Assembly: GCF_900186585.1 (NCBI RefSeq)
Contig: NZ_FYDD01000004.1
Location: 992,001-1,056,000 of the forward strand
Source: Massiliimalia timonensis
GTDB taxonomy: Bacteria > Bacillota > Clostridia > Oscillospirales > Ruminococcaceae
Direction: 5' to 3'
DNA: 64,000 bases
The number at the start of each line of letters is the position of its first letter. Positions within the stretch are counted from its first letter, which is position 1. The notes under the pieces were generated by a model that was not told the DNA's origin, made no database searches, and saw only the letters and a list, made by a program, of their open reading frames with translations. The position numbers and the translations under genes are program-made. Positions 37,514 through 46,650 of this stretch are shown here, in pieces.

Positions 37514-38341
37514 ATGAAAAAACTATTTATCGGAAAATTATTGAATCATATCTTTTTAGTTGTCGTATGCATTATCATTTTACTGCCGTTTTTTTGGATA
37601 TTTGCAACCAGTTTACGCTCTCCGGCAAATTCATTCAGTTTTCCACCCTCTTTTTTCCCAACTGAATTTCGTTGGGATAACTATGTAGAGGTATTCCGCT
37701 CTATACCGTTTTTTCAATTTTTGTGGAACAGCTTATTTGTAGCAACCGTCTCTACTGTCGGACAATGTTTGTTGTCCGCTTTGGCGGCATATGTTTTTAC
37801 CCGTTTGGAATTCCGCGGCAAAAAGTTCTTCTTCTTTCTGATCTTGAGTGGAATGATGATTCCTGCTCAAGTGACAATCGTTCCGTTATTTTTGGTTATT
37901 AAAACCCTAAATCTCATGGACACGGTATTTTCTCTGATTTTGCCATCCTTGATTTATCCGCTGGGCATTTTCCTTTTGCGCCAGTATATGCTGACCCTCC
38001 CAAAAAGTTACGACGAAGCCGCCTTTTTAGACGGCGCTGGTTACTTCAGAATTTTTCGGACGATCATGCTACCCATGTCGATGCCGACTCTGGTCGTTAT
38101 CGGAGTCATGCATTTTATCAGTGTTTGGAATGACTTTTTCAAACCGTTAATCTTTATCAATACATACGAAAAAATGACCTTGCCTCTAGGAATGACGATC
38201 CTTAAAGGCTTTATGGGAAACGGAAATTTATCTGTTATTCTGGCAGGAGTCATGATTTCTGTCATTCCTCCTTTAATTTTTTATGTGATTGGTCAAAGAA
38301 AATTGATTGAAGGCATGGCTATGGTAGGCATTAAAGGATAA
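37514..38341 (+). CDS. Carbohydrate ABC transporter permease, CUT1, second subunit (cassette 4)
   Basis: 275 residues, MalG-type; first helix IFLVVVCIIILLPFFWIFATSLR, EAA loop DEAAFLDGAGYFRIFRTIMLP, and the standard end LIEGMAMVGIKG. GGGGAGGA precedes the ATG. Last gene of the sugar region; the DNA changes character to a mobile element immediately afterwards. Confidence 0.9.
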   Translation: MKKLFIGKLLNHIFLVVVCIIILLPFFWIFATSLRSPANSFSFPPSFFPTEFRWDNYVEVFRSIPFFQFLWNSLFVATVSTVGQCLLSALAAYVFTRLEFRGKKFFFFLILSGMMIPAQVTIVPLFLVIKTLNLMDTVFSLILPSLIYPLGIFLLRQYMLTLPKSYDEAAFLDGAGYFRIFRTIMLPMSMPTLVVIGVMHFISVWNDFFKPLIFINTYEKMTLPLGMTILKGFMGNGNLSVILAGVMISVIPPLIFYVIGQRKLIEGMAMVGIKG

Positions 38342-38560
38342 TTTTCAACTTAGATCTAATTCATATGTCCAATAAACAGAATATTTTTGTAAAAATTGAT
38401 TATTAAATACAACAACCTTTGTGAGAATTTCCATCATATCCCTATATAAGTGGATTATCAAAAGCGCTTAAAAAGAAAAATACTGTGAAGTACAAACTAT
38501 ATTTATAATTTCTAGTTGTACTAACCTTTTAGTTGGACAAAAATAAAGTTTCACAATAAA

Positions 38561-38622
38561 AATATCAGAGATAGAGAAATACAGGCAGCATATGCTGCCT
38601 GTATTTCTCTATCTCTGATATT
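38561..38622. repeat. Perfect 62-bp palindrome at the end of the recombinase genes
   Basis: Two 31-bp arms without spacer or mismatch; the left arm begins AATATCAGAGATAGAGAAAT and the centre is GCAGCATATGCTGC. The right arm overlaps the first two bases of the recombinase stop codon (TTA on the plus strand, 38621-38623). It lies between convergent genes (permease and recombinase), so it may work as a bidirectional terminator, but its length and perfection are unusual and it may mark an element end. Confidence 0.9.
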
Positions 38623-40231
38623 AGTTAAGAGGTTCTGTTACCTCGCATCCCCCGATAAATTTGATTAGTATCTTTTCTTTCGATAGAACGGTAACTCGTT
38701 CGATGATTCGATAAACTAACGCATCCGAATATTCAGTTAACTCCAAGTCATGATCGGAAAACAGATCCATAATCTTCCGGTGTTTTGTTTCAGTTGTCAC
38801 TTTTCTTTTTTCGGATTTATCTGACTGTTTTGCCATTTGTTTTAGTTTCATGATTTCATTACTGATCTGCTCTAACCGCCTGTCTATGATCTCGTTTTCT
38901 GTTCCAGCCATAAGCAGAAGTCTGTCAAATTCCTGTTCCAGTTCTTCCAGTTTGTTTTTCACCACGATCGGATCGGCTTCATTTGTTTCATCATGCAGAT
39001 TCGCCAGAGTATGTCGCAAGATATCAGCCATTTCACTCTGTTTTTCCTTCACCAATGATTTCGCCGCTTCCAGTATCGCTTGATGTAATGATTCTTCCGG
39101 AATGCTGGGTGAATCCTTGCAGTATCTCGTTCCAAATTCCACCCGGTTGATACATCTCCATACGACCTGTTTTCTTCCATGAATATTCCAAGTAATTCTT
39201 CGGTAGTAACATCCGCAATTGCCGCATACTAACCGTTCCGACAACGGATATTTACTGGTAAATCTTCCTCGGTTTGTTTTCGTCTTTTTCTGAGTAGCCG
39301 GTTTCTTGCTGTTTCTTCTTGCGATTTCCTCCTGTACCTCGTGGAACATTTCTCTTGAGATAATCGCCGGATGATTGTTCTGTATATAATACTTCGGCAG
39401 CTCTCCGTTGTTTTTCTTGAGTTTCCCCTCAAATAAATTGGATACATAAGTCTTTTGCAGTAATACATCTCCCATGTATTTCTCATTTTTCAGAATCCGT
39501 ACAATGGTTTGCTTACTCCATTCTTCTTTGCCTGAAGGAGAGAGAATCTTTTTTCTCTCTAAACAAGCCTTGATATCCTCCACACTGTCACCATTCAGAT
39601 AATTTTCAAAAATCATACGGATCGTCTTCGCTTCCTCTGGTTCAATCTCAGGATTTCCGTCCGCTCCTTTTCGGTATCCGAGACAGTTGCTGTAGCGGAA
39701 GGTGAAACGCCCCTGACGGTATCCCATCCGAATCCCCTTGGATACATTCCCGCTGATTGATTCGCTTTCAGCCTGTGCGAAGGCGCTCAAACAGGTGAGG
39801 ATCATTTCACTGTTCATATCGGAGGTATCAATTCCTTCCTTTTCGAAGATCACCGGAATCCCCCAGCTTTTGAGCATCCGCACGTGCCGAATACAGTCTA
39901 ATGTGTTTCTTGCAAATCTCGATACGGATTTGGTTAAAATCAAGTCGATTTTTTTCTTTCTGCACAGCTCAATCATCTCTTTGAACTGCTCTCGTTTGTT
40001 GGTCCGTACCCCGGAGATTCCTTCATCCGCGAAAATCCCGGCTAATTGCCACCCTTCGTGATGAGTGATCTTTTCCGTATAATAGGAGACTTGTACTTCG
40101 AAACTGTTTTGCTGTTCTTCTTCCTCGGTGCTGACACGGCAGTAGGCCGCTACTCTCAGCTTCTTTTTCCGCTTCCTTAGATCACCCAGCATAGGATTTG
40201 CGGGGATCTCCAGAATCTCTTTGTTTTCCAT
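38621..40231 (-). CDS. Large serine recombinase (site-specific integrase)
   Basis: 536 residues. The resolvase-type catalytic domain (residues ~25-170) has the nucleophile Ser in AAYCRVSTEEEEQQNSFEVQ and the arginine block SVSRFARNTLDCIR. The Recombinase domain follows (GYRKGADGNPEIEPEEAKTI to ~330). The zinc ribbon CGNCGCYYRR...CINRVEFGTRYC and a C-terminal coiled coil complete the TndX/integrase architecture. It cuts and rejoins DNA at att sites via a Ser-DNA link. AGAAGG precedes the ATG. It is the most distal of three recombinase genes and ends on the 62-bp palindrome. Confidence 0.92.
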   Translation of the reverse strand: MENKEILEIPANPMLGDLRKRKKKLRVAAYCRVSTEEEEQQNSFEVQVSYYTEKITHHEGWQLAGIFADEGISGVRTNKREQFKEMIELCRKKKIDLILTKSVSRFARNTLDCIRHVRMLKSWGIPVIFEKEGIDTSDMNSEMILTCLSAFAQAESESISGNVSKGIRMGYRQGRFTFRYSNCLGYRKGADGNPEIEPEEAKTIRMIFENYLNGDSVEDIKACLERKKILSPSGKEEWSKQTIVRILKNEKYMGDVLLQKTYVSNLFEGKLKKNNGELPKYYIQNNHPAIISREMFHEVQEEIARRNSKKPATQKKTKTNRGRFTSKYPLSERLVCGNCGCYYRRITWNIHGRKQVVWRCINRVEFGTRYCKDSPSIPEESLHQAILEAAKSLVKEKQSEMADILRHTLANLHDETNEADPIVVKNKLEELEQEFDRLLLMAGTENEIIDRRLEQISNEIMKLKQMAKQSDKSEKRKVTTETKHRKIMDLFSDHDLELTEYSDALVYRIIERVTVLSKEKILIKFIGGCEVTEPLN

Positions 40232-40249
40232 GGTAGAACCTTCTTTCTT

Positions 40250-41074
40250 TTAAAGTATTTTCCCGTTGATCAACCTCAGTTTTACGGAACAATCAGGTTG
40301 CAGGATGACCTTATCGACGACTTTAGAAAAGAGCTCCTGATCGAGTTTTTCATCTTCCGTATGTCCTTCCAGCAGTTTCTGGATTTTCAATGTCAGATAA
40401 TCGTCTTCACTGTGGCAGGCTTTGTATTTTTCCGCCGCGCACTCTAAAATCAGAGACAGTACTTTCTCTTTGTCTATCTCCCGCCGGTCCATCATTTGAT
40501 CGATTTCATGACTCAGGCGGACAGCCTGCATGGATAGACTGATTCCTGTTATTTGATCTGATTTTGTGATCTGAGGATTATGACATAATTTCAAAAATCG
40601 CTCCGTTATTGATTGTAAGATTTCATAATCATCGATAGGACCAAATTTTTTTTCACATATCTTGCAACTCCATTGTTTTCTATTTGGATTTCGATTGCAC
40701 CGCGATAAAGAACTACCGCAATTTGTGCAAACCAGTTTCTGTTGCACAAAATATATATCTGACTTAGGCGTTGATTTATCTTTTCTCATTTTTAATACTT
40801 TTTGTCCTGTGGCTTGTTCGATAATAGGGGAGTAGGTAAAATCCCAATATTTTTTGTTGTCTAATATTCTGGCAATCATATTTTTGTTCCATAGTTCGCT
40901 GTTTTCCCGGAATTTTAATCCGGATCGCTGAGCAAAATCTGTTAATTGAAGTAGGGAGGCGCCGGACAAATATCGGTTAAATATTTGCCGGACTAACGCG
41001 GCTTCTTCTGGAATCATAAACAGCTTTCCATTTTTCATATGATACCCGAAAGGGTAGTAGCGAATCTTTTTCAT
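40250..41074 (-). CDS. Recombinase-domain/zinc-ribbon protein lacking the catalytic domain
   Basis: 274 residues. It begins right where the Recombinase domain of large serine recombinases starts (YYPFGYHMKNGKLFMIPEEA, then LVRQIFNRYLSG). It continues with the zinc ribbon CTNCGSSLSRCNRN...CKICEK and a helical C-terminus, but has no resolvase nucleophile domain. The ATG is 4 bases after the upstream recombinase stop, so it is a designed, coupled gene and not an obvious fragment. It probably binds att DNA or partners the full-length recombinases as a directionality or accessory factor (inference). Confidence 0.8.
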   Translation of the reverse strand: MKKIRYYPFGYHMKNGKLFMIPEEAALVRQIFNRYLSGASLLQLTDFAQRSGLKFRENSELWNKNMIARILDNKKYWDFTYSPIIEQATGQKVLKMRKDKSTPKSDIYFVQQKLVCTNCGSSLSRCNRNPNRKQWSCKICEKKFGPIDDYEILQSITERFLKLCHNPQITKSDQITGISLSMQAVRLSHEIDQMMDRREIDKEKVLSLILECAAEKYKACHSEDDYLTLKIQKLLEGHTEDEKLDQELFSKVVDKVILQPDCSVKLRLINGKIL

Positions 41075-41078
41075 TTTT

Positions 41079-42611
41079 TCACCGTCTTTCTTCGAGATTT
41101 ATTCCATTGATAAGCCGGAAAACTATTTTATCGGGAAATACGATAAGGTTCTGAATAGTTCCTTTAAAAATATTTTCTGCAAATTCCATCATTGGTTCGC
41201 TACCGTTCAATTGATCCAATAATAACTCTGTATTTGAGATCACATTGCTGAGGGTATCTGATTCTCGCATTTTTTTCAGCTCATTCCGCAGACGTTCCAG
41301 TTCATGGTTGTTGCGGTTACATCGTTCAATAAAAATAGCAGAATCAATACATCCCTTGGTCTGCAACCTTGCGAGTGAATGATTCTGCCTAACAAGTTCT
41401 GTAATTTGTCTGTTGAGATCAGTTTGTTCTGCATTGGAAAAACGGGATTTGTCCTGCAATTCCCGCAGCTGATCCAGCATAGTCTTTAAGATCAGCTCCT
41501 TATTCTCCGTCATCTTATGATACATTTTTAAAAATAACTGATATACTTCTTCCTGTCGGATTGCTTTCATTGGACATAACTCTTTATTTTTCCTATGCCG
41601 ATAACACATCCAGCGGTTTTGGTGTTTGTCTTGATGGCGGTGAAAGGTTGACCCGCAAAGACCGCATCTCATCATTTTACTAAGAGGAAATTCTTTGATT
41701 TTTTCTTTTGGGGCATGAATCCTATTTCTCTGCGCAAGCAATGTTTGCACTGTATCAAACACTTCACGGGATATAATCGCAGGATGAGAGTTTCTGATAT
41801 AGTATTGAGACAGTTCTCCTGAATTCTTCTTTCTGGCAAGCGGGAGAACATCCGGCGTATATAGCTTTTGAACCAGAGAATCTCCAATATATTTCTCATT
41901 AGTTAAAATATATCGGATCATACTATGATGCCATCTGGATTCTTTTTTGGTACTTTGATCATTAGCATTCAGATATCTTGCTATATCACTTGTACTGTTT
42001 CCTGACAGATAACTGTCAAAAATATATTTGATAATCGGCACTTCCTGCGGATCAGGAACAAGTTGATTGTCCTTTAAGGAATAACCCAGCGGCGCGCTGC
42101 AGGTGATAAAGTCGCCGGACTTCATCCGCTTTCGGTAACTCCACTTTAAATTTTTGGAGATGGAGAGGGATTCTTCCTGAGCGGCTGCGCCTAGAATGCT
42201 TAAAATCATTTCGCTTCCCATCTTGCCGGTATCGATATGTTCTTTTTCAAATTCTACCGATACCCCCAGCATACTCAGCTCCCGCACCGTCTGAATGCAG
42301 TCTAAGGTATTTCTGGCAAACCGTGAGATCGATTTGACAATCACCCGGTCGATCTTTCCCGCCCGGCAGTCTTCGATCAGACGCTGAAAATCTTCCCGTT
42401 TTTCCGCGCAGGTCCCTGTGACCGCTTCATCTGCGTACATCCCTGCAAATTCCCATTCCTCCTTTGACTGAATATAGTCGGTGTAATAGTGTACCTGCGT
42501 TGCGAAAGAATTTAACTGATCGGCGGAATCGCTGCTGACACGCGCATAGGCGGCAACCCGCAGCTTCTTTGCCTGTTCCGCGATCGGCTGTATCACTCTC
42601 ACTTCCCGCAC
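41079..42611 (-). CDS. Large serine recombinase (second full-length copy)
   Basis: 510 residues. Nucleophile Ser in AAYARVSSDSADQLNSFATQ; active-site arginine block SISRFARNTLDCIQ; Recombinase domain (PLGYSLKDNQLVPDPQEVPI...); zinc ribbon CGLCGSTFHRHQDKHQNRWMCYRH; C-terminal coiled coil. The GTG start follows AAAGGAGG. It is similar in plan to the gene at 38621 but clearly diverged, so the two are probably not interchangeable. With the catalytic-domain-less protein between them they form one operon. Confidence 0.92.
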   Translation of the reverse strand: MREVRVIQPIAEQAKKLRVAAYARVSSDSADQLNSFATQVHYYTDYIQSKEEWEFAGMYADEAVTGTCAEKREDFQRLIEDCRAGKIDRVIVKSISRFARNTLDCIQTVRELSMLGVSVEFEKEHIDTGKMGSEMILSILGAAAQEESLSISKNLKWSYRKRMKSGDFITCSAPLGYSLKDNQLVPDPQEVPIIKYIFDSYLSGNSTSDIARYLNANDQSTKKESRWHHSMIRYILTNEKYIGDSLVQKLYTPDVLPLARKKNSGELSQYYIRNSHPAIISREVFDTVQTLLAQRNRIHAPKEKIKEFPLSKMMRCGLCGSTFHRHQDKHQNRWMCYRHRKNKELCPMKAIRQEEVYQLFLKMYHKMTENKELILKTMLDQLRELQDKSRFSNAEQTDLNRQITELVRQNHSLARLQTKGCIDSAIFIERCNRNNHELERLRNELKKMRESDTLSNVISNTELLLDQLNGSEPMMEFAENIFKGTIQNLIVFPDKIVFRLINGINLEERR

Positions 42612-42697
42612 TGCTGCCGCCTCCTTTCCTGCCGGACATCTTTTTCGTCACACACAACACTACCATAAGCTTTCCCGGATAGCTATCACGAGAACTA

Positions 42698-42859
42698 CTA
42701 AAGATCGAGCGTGGAAACTCCGTATCTTTCGGCAATAGCAACATTGGCTTCCCTGCATTCTTCCTGCGTCAGTTGTTTTTGTTCCATTAGTCTTTTTAAC
42801 AGGGAATAGGAAATATAGTACTCGATTTCGCAGATTACTTTCTGATCGGGTTCATTCAT
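42698..42859 (-). CDS. Small SHOCT-like protein
   Basis: 53 residues from the Met preceded by GAGAGGAGAG; a longer GTG frame to 42907 lacks a ribosome site. The C-terminal half, LLKRLMEQKQLTQEECREAN followed by VAIAERYGVSTLDL, has the SHOCT-like two-helix pattern. Such small proteins often accompany serine recombinases in clostridial elements; the role is unknown. It sits between the helicase and the recombinases on the same strand. Confidence 0.7.
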   Translation of the reverse strand: MNEPDQKVICEIEYYISYSLLKRLMEQKQLTQEECREANVAIAERYGVSTLDL

Positions 42860-42884
42860 AATAGCTCTCCTCTCTAAGGTTGTT

Positions 42885-44837
42885 TTATGGCAAAAAATAA
42901 TCCGCACCTTTTTTGGTACGGATAAACTCCTCTACATCTTCGATTTTATTAGTAATGCGAAGCTTTGGCAGAGCTTCCAGCGCAGCTTGGTGATACCGCT
43001 CTCCGGGAGCTGCCCGGTAATCTAAAATACTTACCGCACAGGTATCGGTTTCGGTCCGGATCGCCCGTCCGAACCCCTGACGGAGTTTTACCTGCATATC
43101 AGGAATAATCACCGACCGGATATATTCCTGTAAGGTTGGATACTGTTCTCGCTCTGCTTCCCTGACAGGATCTGGAACAGGAAAAGGGAGTCGGGTGATA
43201 ATAAGCGACGACACCATATCGCCGGGAAAGTCTACTCCCTCCCAACAGGAACCCGCCGCGAACAGTACTGCGTTCGGCAGCTGTTTAAACTGACGGATCA
43301 CATCCTGTGAATTCCTCCAGACTTCCAGAAGAGGGAAACTAAGTTTGTCTTTAATCTGATGGCAGACAGAGCTCATTAACGAATACGAGGTGAACAACAC
43401 CAGAGTGTGACCGTAAGAGGCCTCCGTTAATTGACAGATCTGTCCTGCCAAACACTTGATTTCCGTTTCACTGCCCATCTGTGTTCTCGGCAGATCACCG
43501 GGAATGTAGAGAAGACAGTTTTCCAGGTAGTCGAACGGAGAGGGGGCGATGAAATCTACCGATTTGTGATTTGAGAACAAGCCCATAAGCTTTTTGGTTC
43601 TTTCAAAGCTATCTCCTGCCATCAGAGTACCGGAAGTGAGGATTGCCGGAACCTTATTCCCCCACAGCGCGCTGGAAAGCTGTTCCGGCATTTCTCGGCT
43701 GGCAACGCAGAGGTTTGGGGTTCCGGTTCGGTCATACTGAATATATAGGATATATCGTCTGTTGCAGGTATAGAAGAGGTTTAACGTTTCCTCTGTTCTT
43801 CCCAGCCGGTGAATGATCCACTGAGGGAGAGAAGAGGCAAGCTTTTTTTGAAGCTGCCTGAGAAGAGAAAGGCAATCCCGAAGCGCCGCTTCCCGGTCGG
43901 GGGTTAATACAAAGGCGGTTTTCTGCGCTTCCTCCAGCAGTTCACCTTTCCGCATCGCTTTCATAAGGTGTGAAAATTTTTCTTTTAGCTGCTGAGCCGC
44001 AAGGATACATTTTCCCCTTTCCAGCATCGAACAAAGCTCGGTGAAATCCTCGTCTGAAACGGTTTGCCCGTACATTTGGCGGGCTGCCTCCGGCAGTTTA
44101 TGAGCTTCATCGATCACCAAAGCCCGGTAATCACTAAGCAGCGGATGTATTTCCTGCAAACGGTGATGGGCGTCGGCTAACAAATAGTTGTGGTTACAAA
44201 TTTGAATGAAGATCTCTGCATTTCCGGCTTCTTTTAAATACTGATGATACCGGCAGAGATCCCGTTTGGGGCAGTTCTTTTCGCAAGCCTTTGGCACGCA
44301 CACCTGCCTCCGGTCGAATCCGCTGAGATCAGGCACATCATCCAGATCATAATGCTTCCGAAGAGAGAACAAAGCATTTCTCTGGATTTCATTCTTTTTC
44401 TTATCCCTGACTGCTTCCAATCTTTGGGACAAACGGACATCACAGACAAACCGTTCCTTTCCTTTTCGTATGACCGCCCGGATGGGTTTGGAGATAATAT
44501 GATTTTCAAGAAAAATCCGGGATAGGAAGGGGAGGTATTCCCCGATGATAGCGTCCTGCAAAGCAACGCCTGAGGTGGAAATCACGACCGGCCGGGAACC
44601 GGCAGATCCATATTCTGTAACCTTTTTCATCAAAACACAGGCGGTCAGGTAGGAATAGGTTTTGCCAATCCCGACGCCTGCGTCACAAAGCGCAATATGA
44701 TCTTCAAGCAGGGCATCCAGCATGATATGGCAGAGTTTAATCTGTTCTTCCCGTACTGCCAATCCGTTTTGGGGCAGAAGTAACCGGAAGATCCGTTCAA
44801 TTTCATCGTGTGCCTGCTCTTTCAGACTTTGATTCAT
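42885..44837 (-). CDS. DinG/XPD-type ATP-dependent DNA helicase
   Basis: 650 residues from ATG 44837, which follows AAAGGAGAAAG. The open frame runs on to 45152 but that extension crosses a GC-rich structured stretch and is rejected. Walker A is CDAGVGIGKTYSYL, motif II is VIDEAHKL, and between them is an XPD/DinG-like iron-sulfur Cys set (CVPKACEKNCPKRDLC). The C-terminal helicase half shows FAAGSCWEGVDFPGD and the arginine-finger-type RQGFGRAIRTETD. It should be a 5'-3' DNA helicase, perhaps for element processing or repair after transfer. Confidence 0.88.
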   Translation of the reverse strand: MNQSLKEQAHDEIERIFRLLLPQNGLAVREEQIKLCHIMLDALLEDHIALCDAGVGIGKTYSYLTACVLMKKVTEYGSAGSRPVVISTSGVALQDAIIGEYLPFLSRIFLENHIISKPIRAVIRKGKERFVCDVRLSQRLEAVRDKKKNEIQRNALFSLRKHYDLDDVPDLSGFDRRQVCVPKACEKNCPKRDLCRYHQYLKEAGNAEIFIQICNHNYLLADAHHRLQEIHPLLSDYRALVIDEAHKLPEAARQMYGQTVSDEDFTELCSMLERGKCILAAQQLKEKFSHLMKAMRKGELLEEAQKTAFVLTPDREAALRDCLSLLRQLQKKLASSLPQWIIHRLGRTEETLNLFYTCNRRYILYIQYDRTGTPNLCVASREMPEQLSSALWGNKVPAILTSGTLMAGDSFERTKKLMGLFSNHKSVDFIAPSPFDYLENCLLYIPGDLPRTQMGSETEIKCLAGQICQLTEASYGHTLVLFTSYSLMSSVCHQIKDKLSFPLLEVWRNSQDVIRQFKQLPNAVLFAAGSCWEGVDFPGDMVSSLIITRLPFPVPDPVREAEREQYPTLQEYIRSVIIPDMQVKLRQGFGRAIRTETDTCAVSILDYRAAPGERYHQAALEALPKLRITNKIEDVEEFIRTKKGADYFLP

Positions 44838-44879
44838 TTCGGCACTTTCTCCTTTCAATAACGTTTGATTGTGCGTTAA

Positions 44880-45375
44880 CGGCAAACTAATACGGCGCAG
44901 TTTGATACTGCGCCGCACGGATTTGTCGTCAATGACAATCTGAATTTTAAATATATGGATAAATAGGTTTTGTGCCATATTCGCTGCTCGCCCCCCGGCA
45001 ACATTGGGAACCATACGGGCAGGCTTGCAGTTTCCAAACCGTTCACCGGCTCTCCAAAGGTCTTGCTGATTACAACCCAAGGTCGGCCGGCCCATCTGAC
45101 GTGTGGGCAGACGATACCGTGTATCATTATCCCCCGCCCGAGGTCCTGGCAAAAAGGGAAACTACTCCCTCTTTTCGGCCAAAAGATATCGCTCGGAACA
45201 GTCCTCCGTTCGTCTTGGCGCTTTTTCCGAAGTCCGCAGTATGTTTTATACTGTAAACTTTTAGTCGCTCGCTCAGGCGGGAACGTACCCGCATGGCTGG
45301 TATTCACTTTTCAAGCTACGAAGTGAAGGGTATATTTTCCCTTTCACTCTATAGCCCGGGAAAAAGTGTTAAAAG
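44880..45375 (-). ncRNA. GC-rich structured non-coding stretch upstream of the helicase (candidate RNA or transfer origin)
   Basis: No gene with a ribosome site is visible, although several overlapping frames are open on both strands only because the stretch is GC-rich. Read on the minus strand it is packed with hairpins. These include GTGAAAGGG/CCCTTCAC, GCGGG/CCCGC, CAGTAT/ATACTG, GGGC...GCCC enclosing GATAC/GTATC, GGGA/TCCC, and a perfect 9-bp stem CGGCGCAGT/ACTGCGCCG at 44893-44915. It could be a structured RNA, a long regulated leader of the helicase operon, or an oriT. I could not match it to a family from memory. Confidence 0.4.
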
Positions 45376-45377
45376 CT

Positions 45378-45809
45378 TCATACTTGAAAAAATTTTCTTA
45401 ATTTTTTTCTTAAACGCACCATTCTTAGATTTACTGCTTTTTGGCTAATACCGATTTTTTCGGCAATTTCATAGCCATTAAAGCCTAGCATTTTCAAAAA
45501 AACAATATGAACAGTCAGCTTGTCCTCTTTAGAAAGAATTTGAAGCAGTTCCATATTCTCGATACTATCCAGAAAAGATTCGGTATCTTCTACAGGAAGT
45601 TCTAACTCTTGCGCGGTCATAAGCTCCCAAATGGGAGGCCATTCGACCTTTCTCTGTAAATACCGGCGTTCTTTATTGAATTGTGCCCAATCGTATGTAT
45701 GCAGGCGCTGGATGGTTTCCTCATCCACGCCGAGTTCTCTGAGTTTCTTTTCCTCTGTTTCTTTCCATTTGATCCATTCTTTTTCTGCTCTGGCTTTGTT
45801 ATATGCCAT
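45378..45809 (-). CDS. Sigma-70 region 4-like HTH protein
   Basis: 143 residues. The N-terminal ~40 residues are highly charged and helical (ARAEKEWIKWKETEEKKLRE). The C-terminal ~45 residues form a sigma-region-4/LuxR-like HTH: LKMLGFNGYEIAEKIGISQK and AVNLRMVRLRKKLRKFF. Similar short sigma-like proteins are common in clostridial conjugative and mobilizable elements, where they are thought to regulate element genes. It is the most upstream gene of the minus-strand run, followed by the structured stretch. A GAAAG-type ribosome site precedes the ATG. Confidence 0.75.
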   Translation of the reverse strand: MAYNKARAEKEWIKWKETEEKKLRELGVDEETIQRLHTYDWAQFNKERRYLQRKVEWPPIWELMTAQELELPVEDTESFLDSIENMELLQILSKEDKLTVHIVFLKMLGFNGYEIAEKIGISQKAVNLRMVRLRKKLRKFFQV

Positions 45810-46650
45810 TGTTCTTTCCTCCGATCAATCTAAATTTTTTAAAATTCAGATTGTCGAAGGCGGACCTCTGCATTTTATGAATCGAGGTAAAACTTCAGCA
45901 ATTAACCGTGCTGCCTAAATGATTTCAATTTAGGCAGCAGAAAGATATGATAAAATTGAGTTCCGAAATATACTACGTAACAAAATAACAAGAAAGTCCA
46001 GATCGAAATATATATAGTTCGATCTGGACTGTTTATTTCAATAAAGTTCTTTTTCAATATTTTTAGATTATTTTTCATTTTTCATCCCATTTTTGGTGAG
46101 GGTTTTACTAATATATTTTTGTCCTACCATAATATGGGAAAATATATCAAGCAAAAAAAGTCGAAACAGAAAAAAATATTGAAATTACGTAGGATTTTTT
46201 TGGTTTTCTGAAAAAACTTAAAATATTATTTGAAATTTTGCTCCCTTCTCAATTATCTTGTCGTTTTAAATATATTTTAATATACTGAATTGAAAATGGA
46301 AAAATAATATATCAGCACCAAATGGATGTGAAAGATATTATAAAATATGGCCATAAACAAAGCAATCACTAATCTTTATTCATTGAAAAAAATGATTTAC
46401 TAGGATATAATATTACGTATAAATGAAGTCTAAATCATTCAATGAGGTATTCAAATGGGGAATATCAACTAATTGAAATAACATGATTAAATTCAAGTTC
46501 TTGAGTTCTAAACTGACTAAAAAGGTTTTAATATAAATAAAGTATGCTGGGCGTGGGGTGTCAATACCGAAACAGCTATAAAAATTTGTTAGGGAATCGG
46601 GTTATATAAGGTGATATAAATATTAAAAGACATTTACGGGGAAATTATGT
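45810..46650. promoter_or_regulatory. Divergent intergenic region between the sigma-like gene and the defence operon
   Basis: 840 bp of AT-rich DNA. Two hairpins are clear: GCTGCCTAAAT/ATTTAGGCAGC at 45910-45938 and a perfect 13-bp stem AGTCCAGATCGAA with complement at 45995-46030. The latter is followed by a T-rich tract and is probably a plus-strand terminator. From 46040 to 46640 I see no coding pattern; it should hold the promoter of the helicase/restriction operon, but no single promoter stands out. Confidence 0.45.

Noticed and set aside
45010-45070. Group II intron domain V-like GAGCC...GGTTC element
   Set aside because: The span between the arms is about 45 nt with no clear domain V bulge or reverse transcriptase nearby.
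44838-45152. N-terminal extension of the DinG-like helicase
   Set aside because: AAAGGAGAAAG directly precedes the ATG at 44837, and the extension is Arg/Gly/Pro-rich translation of the structured stretch.
44970-45326. 118-codon plus-strand and 143-codon minus-strand overlapping frames
   Set aside because: Both run through the same GC-rich hairpin-dense stretch where stops are rare on either strand; no ribosome site; better explained as non-coding.
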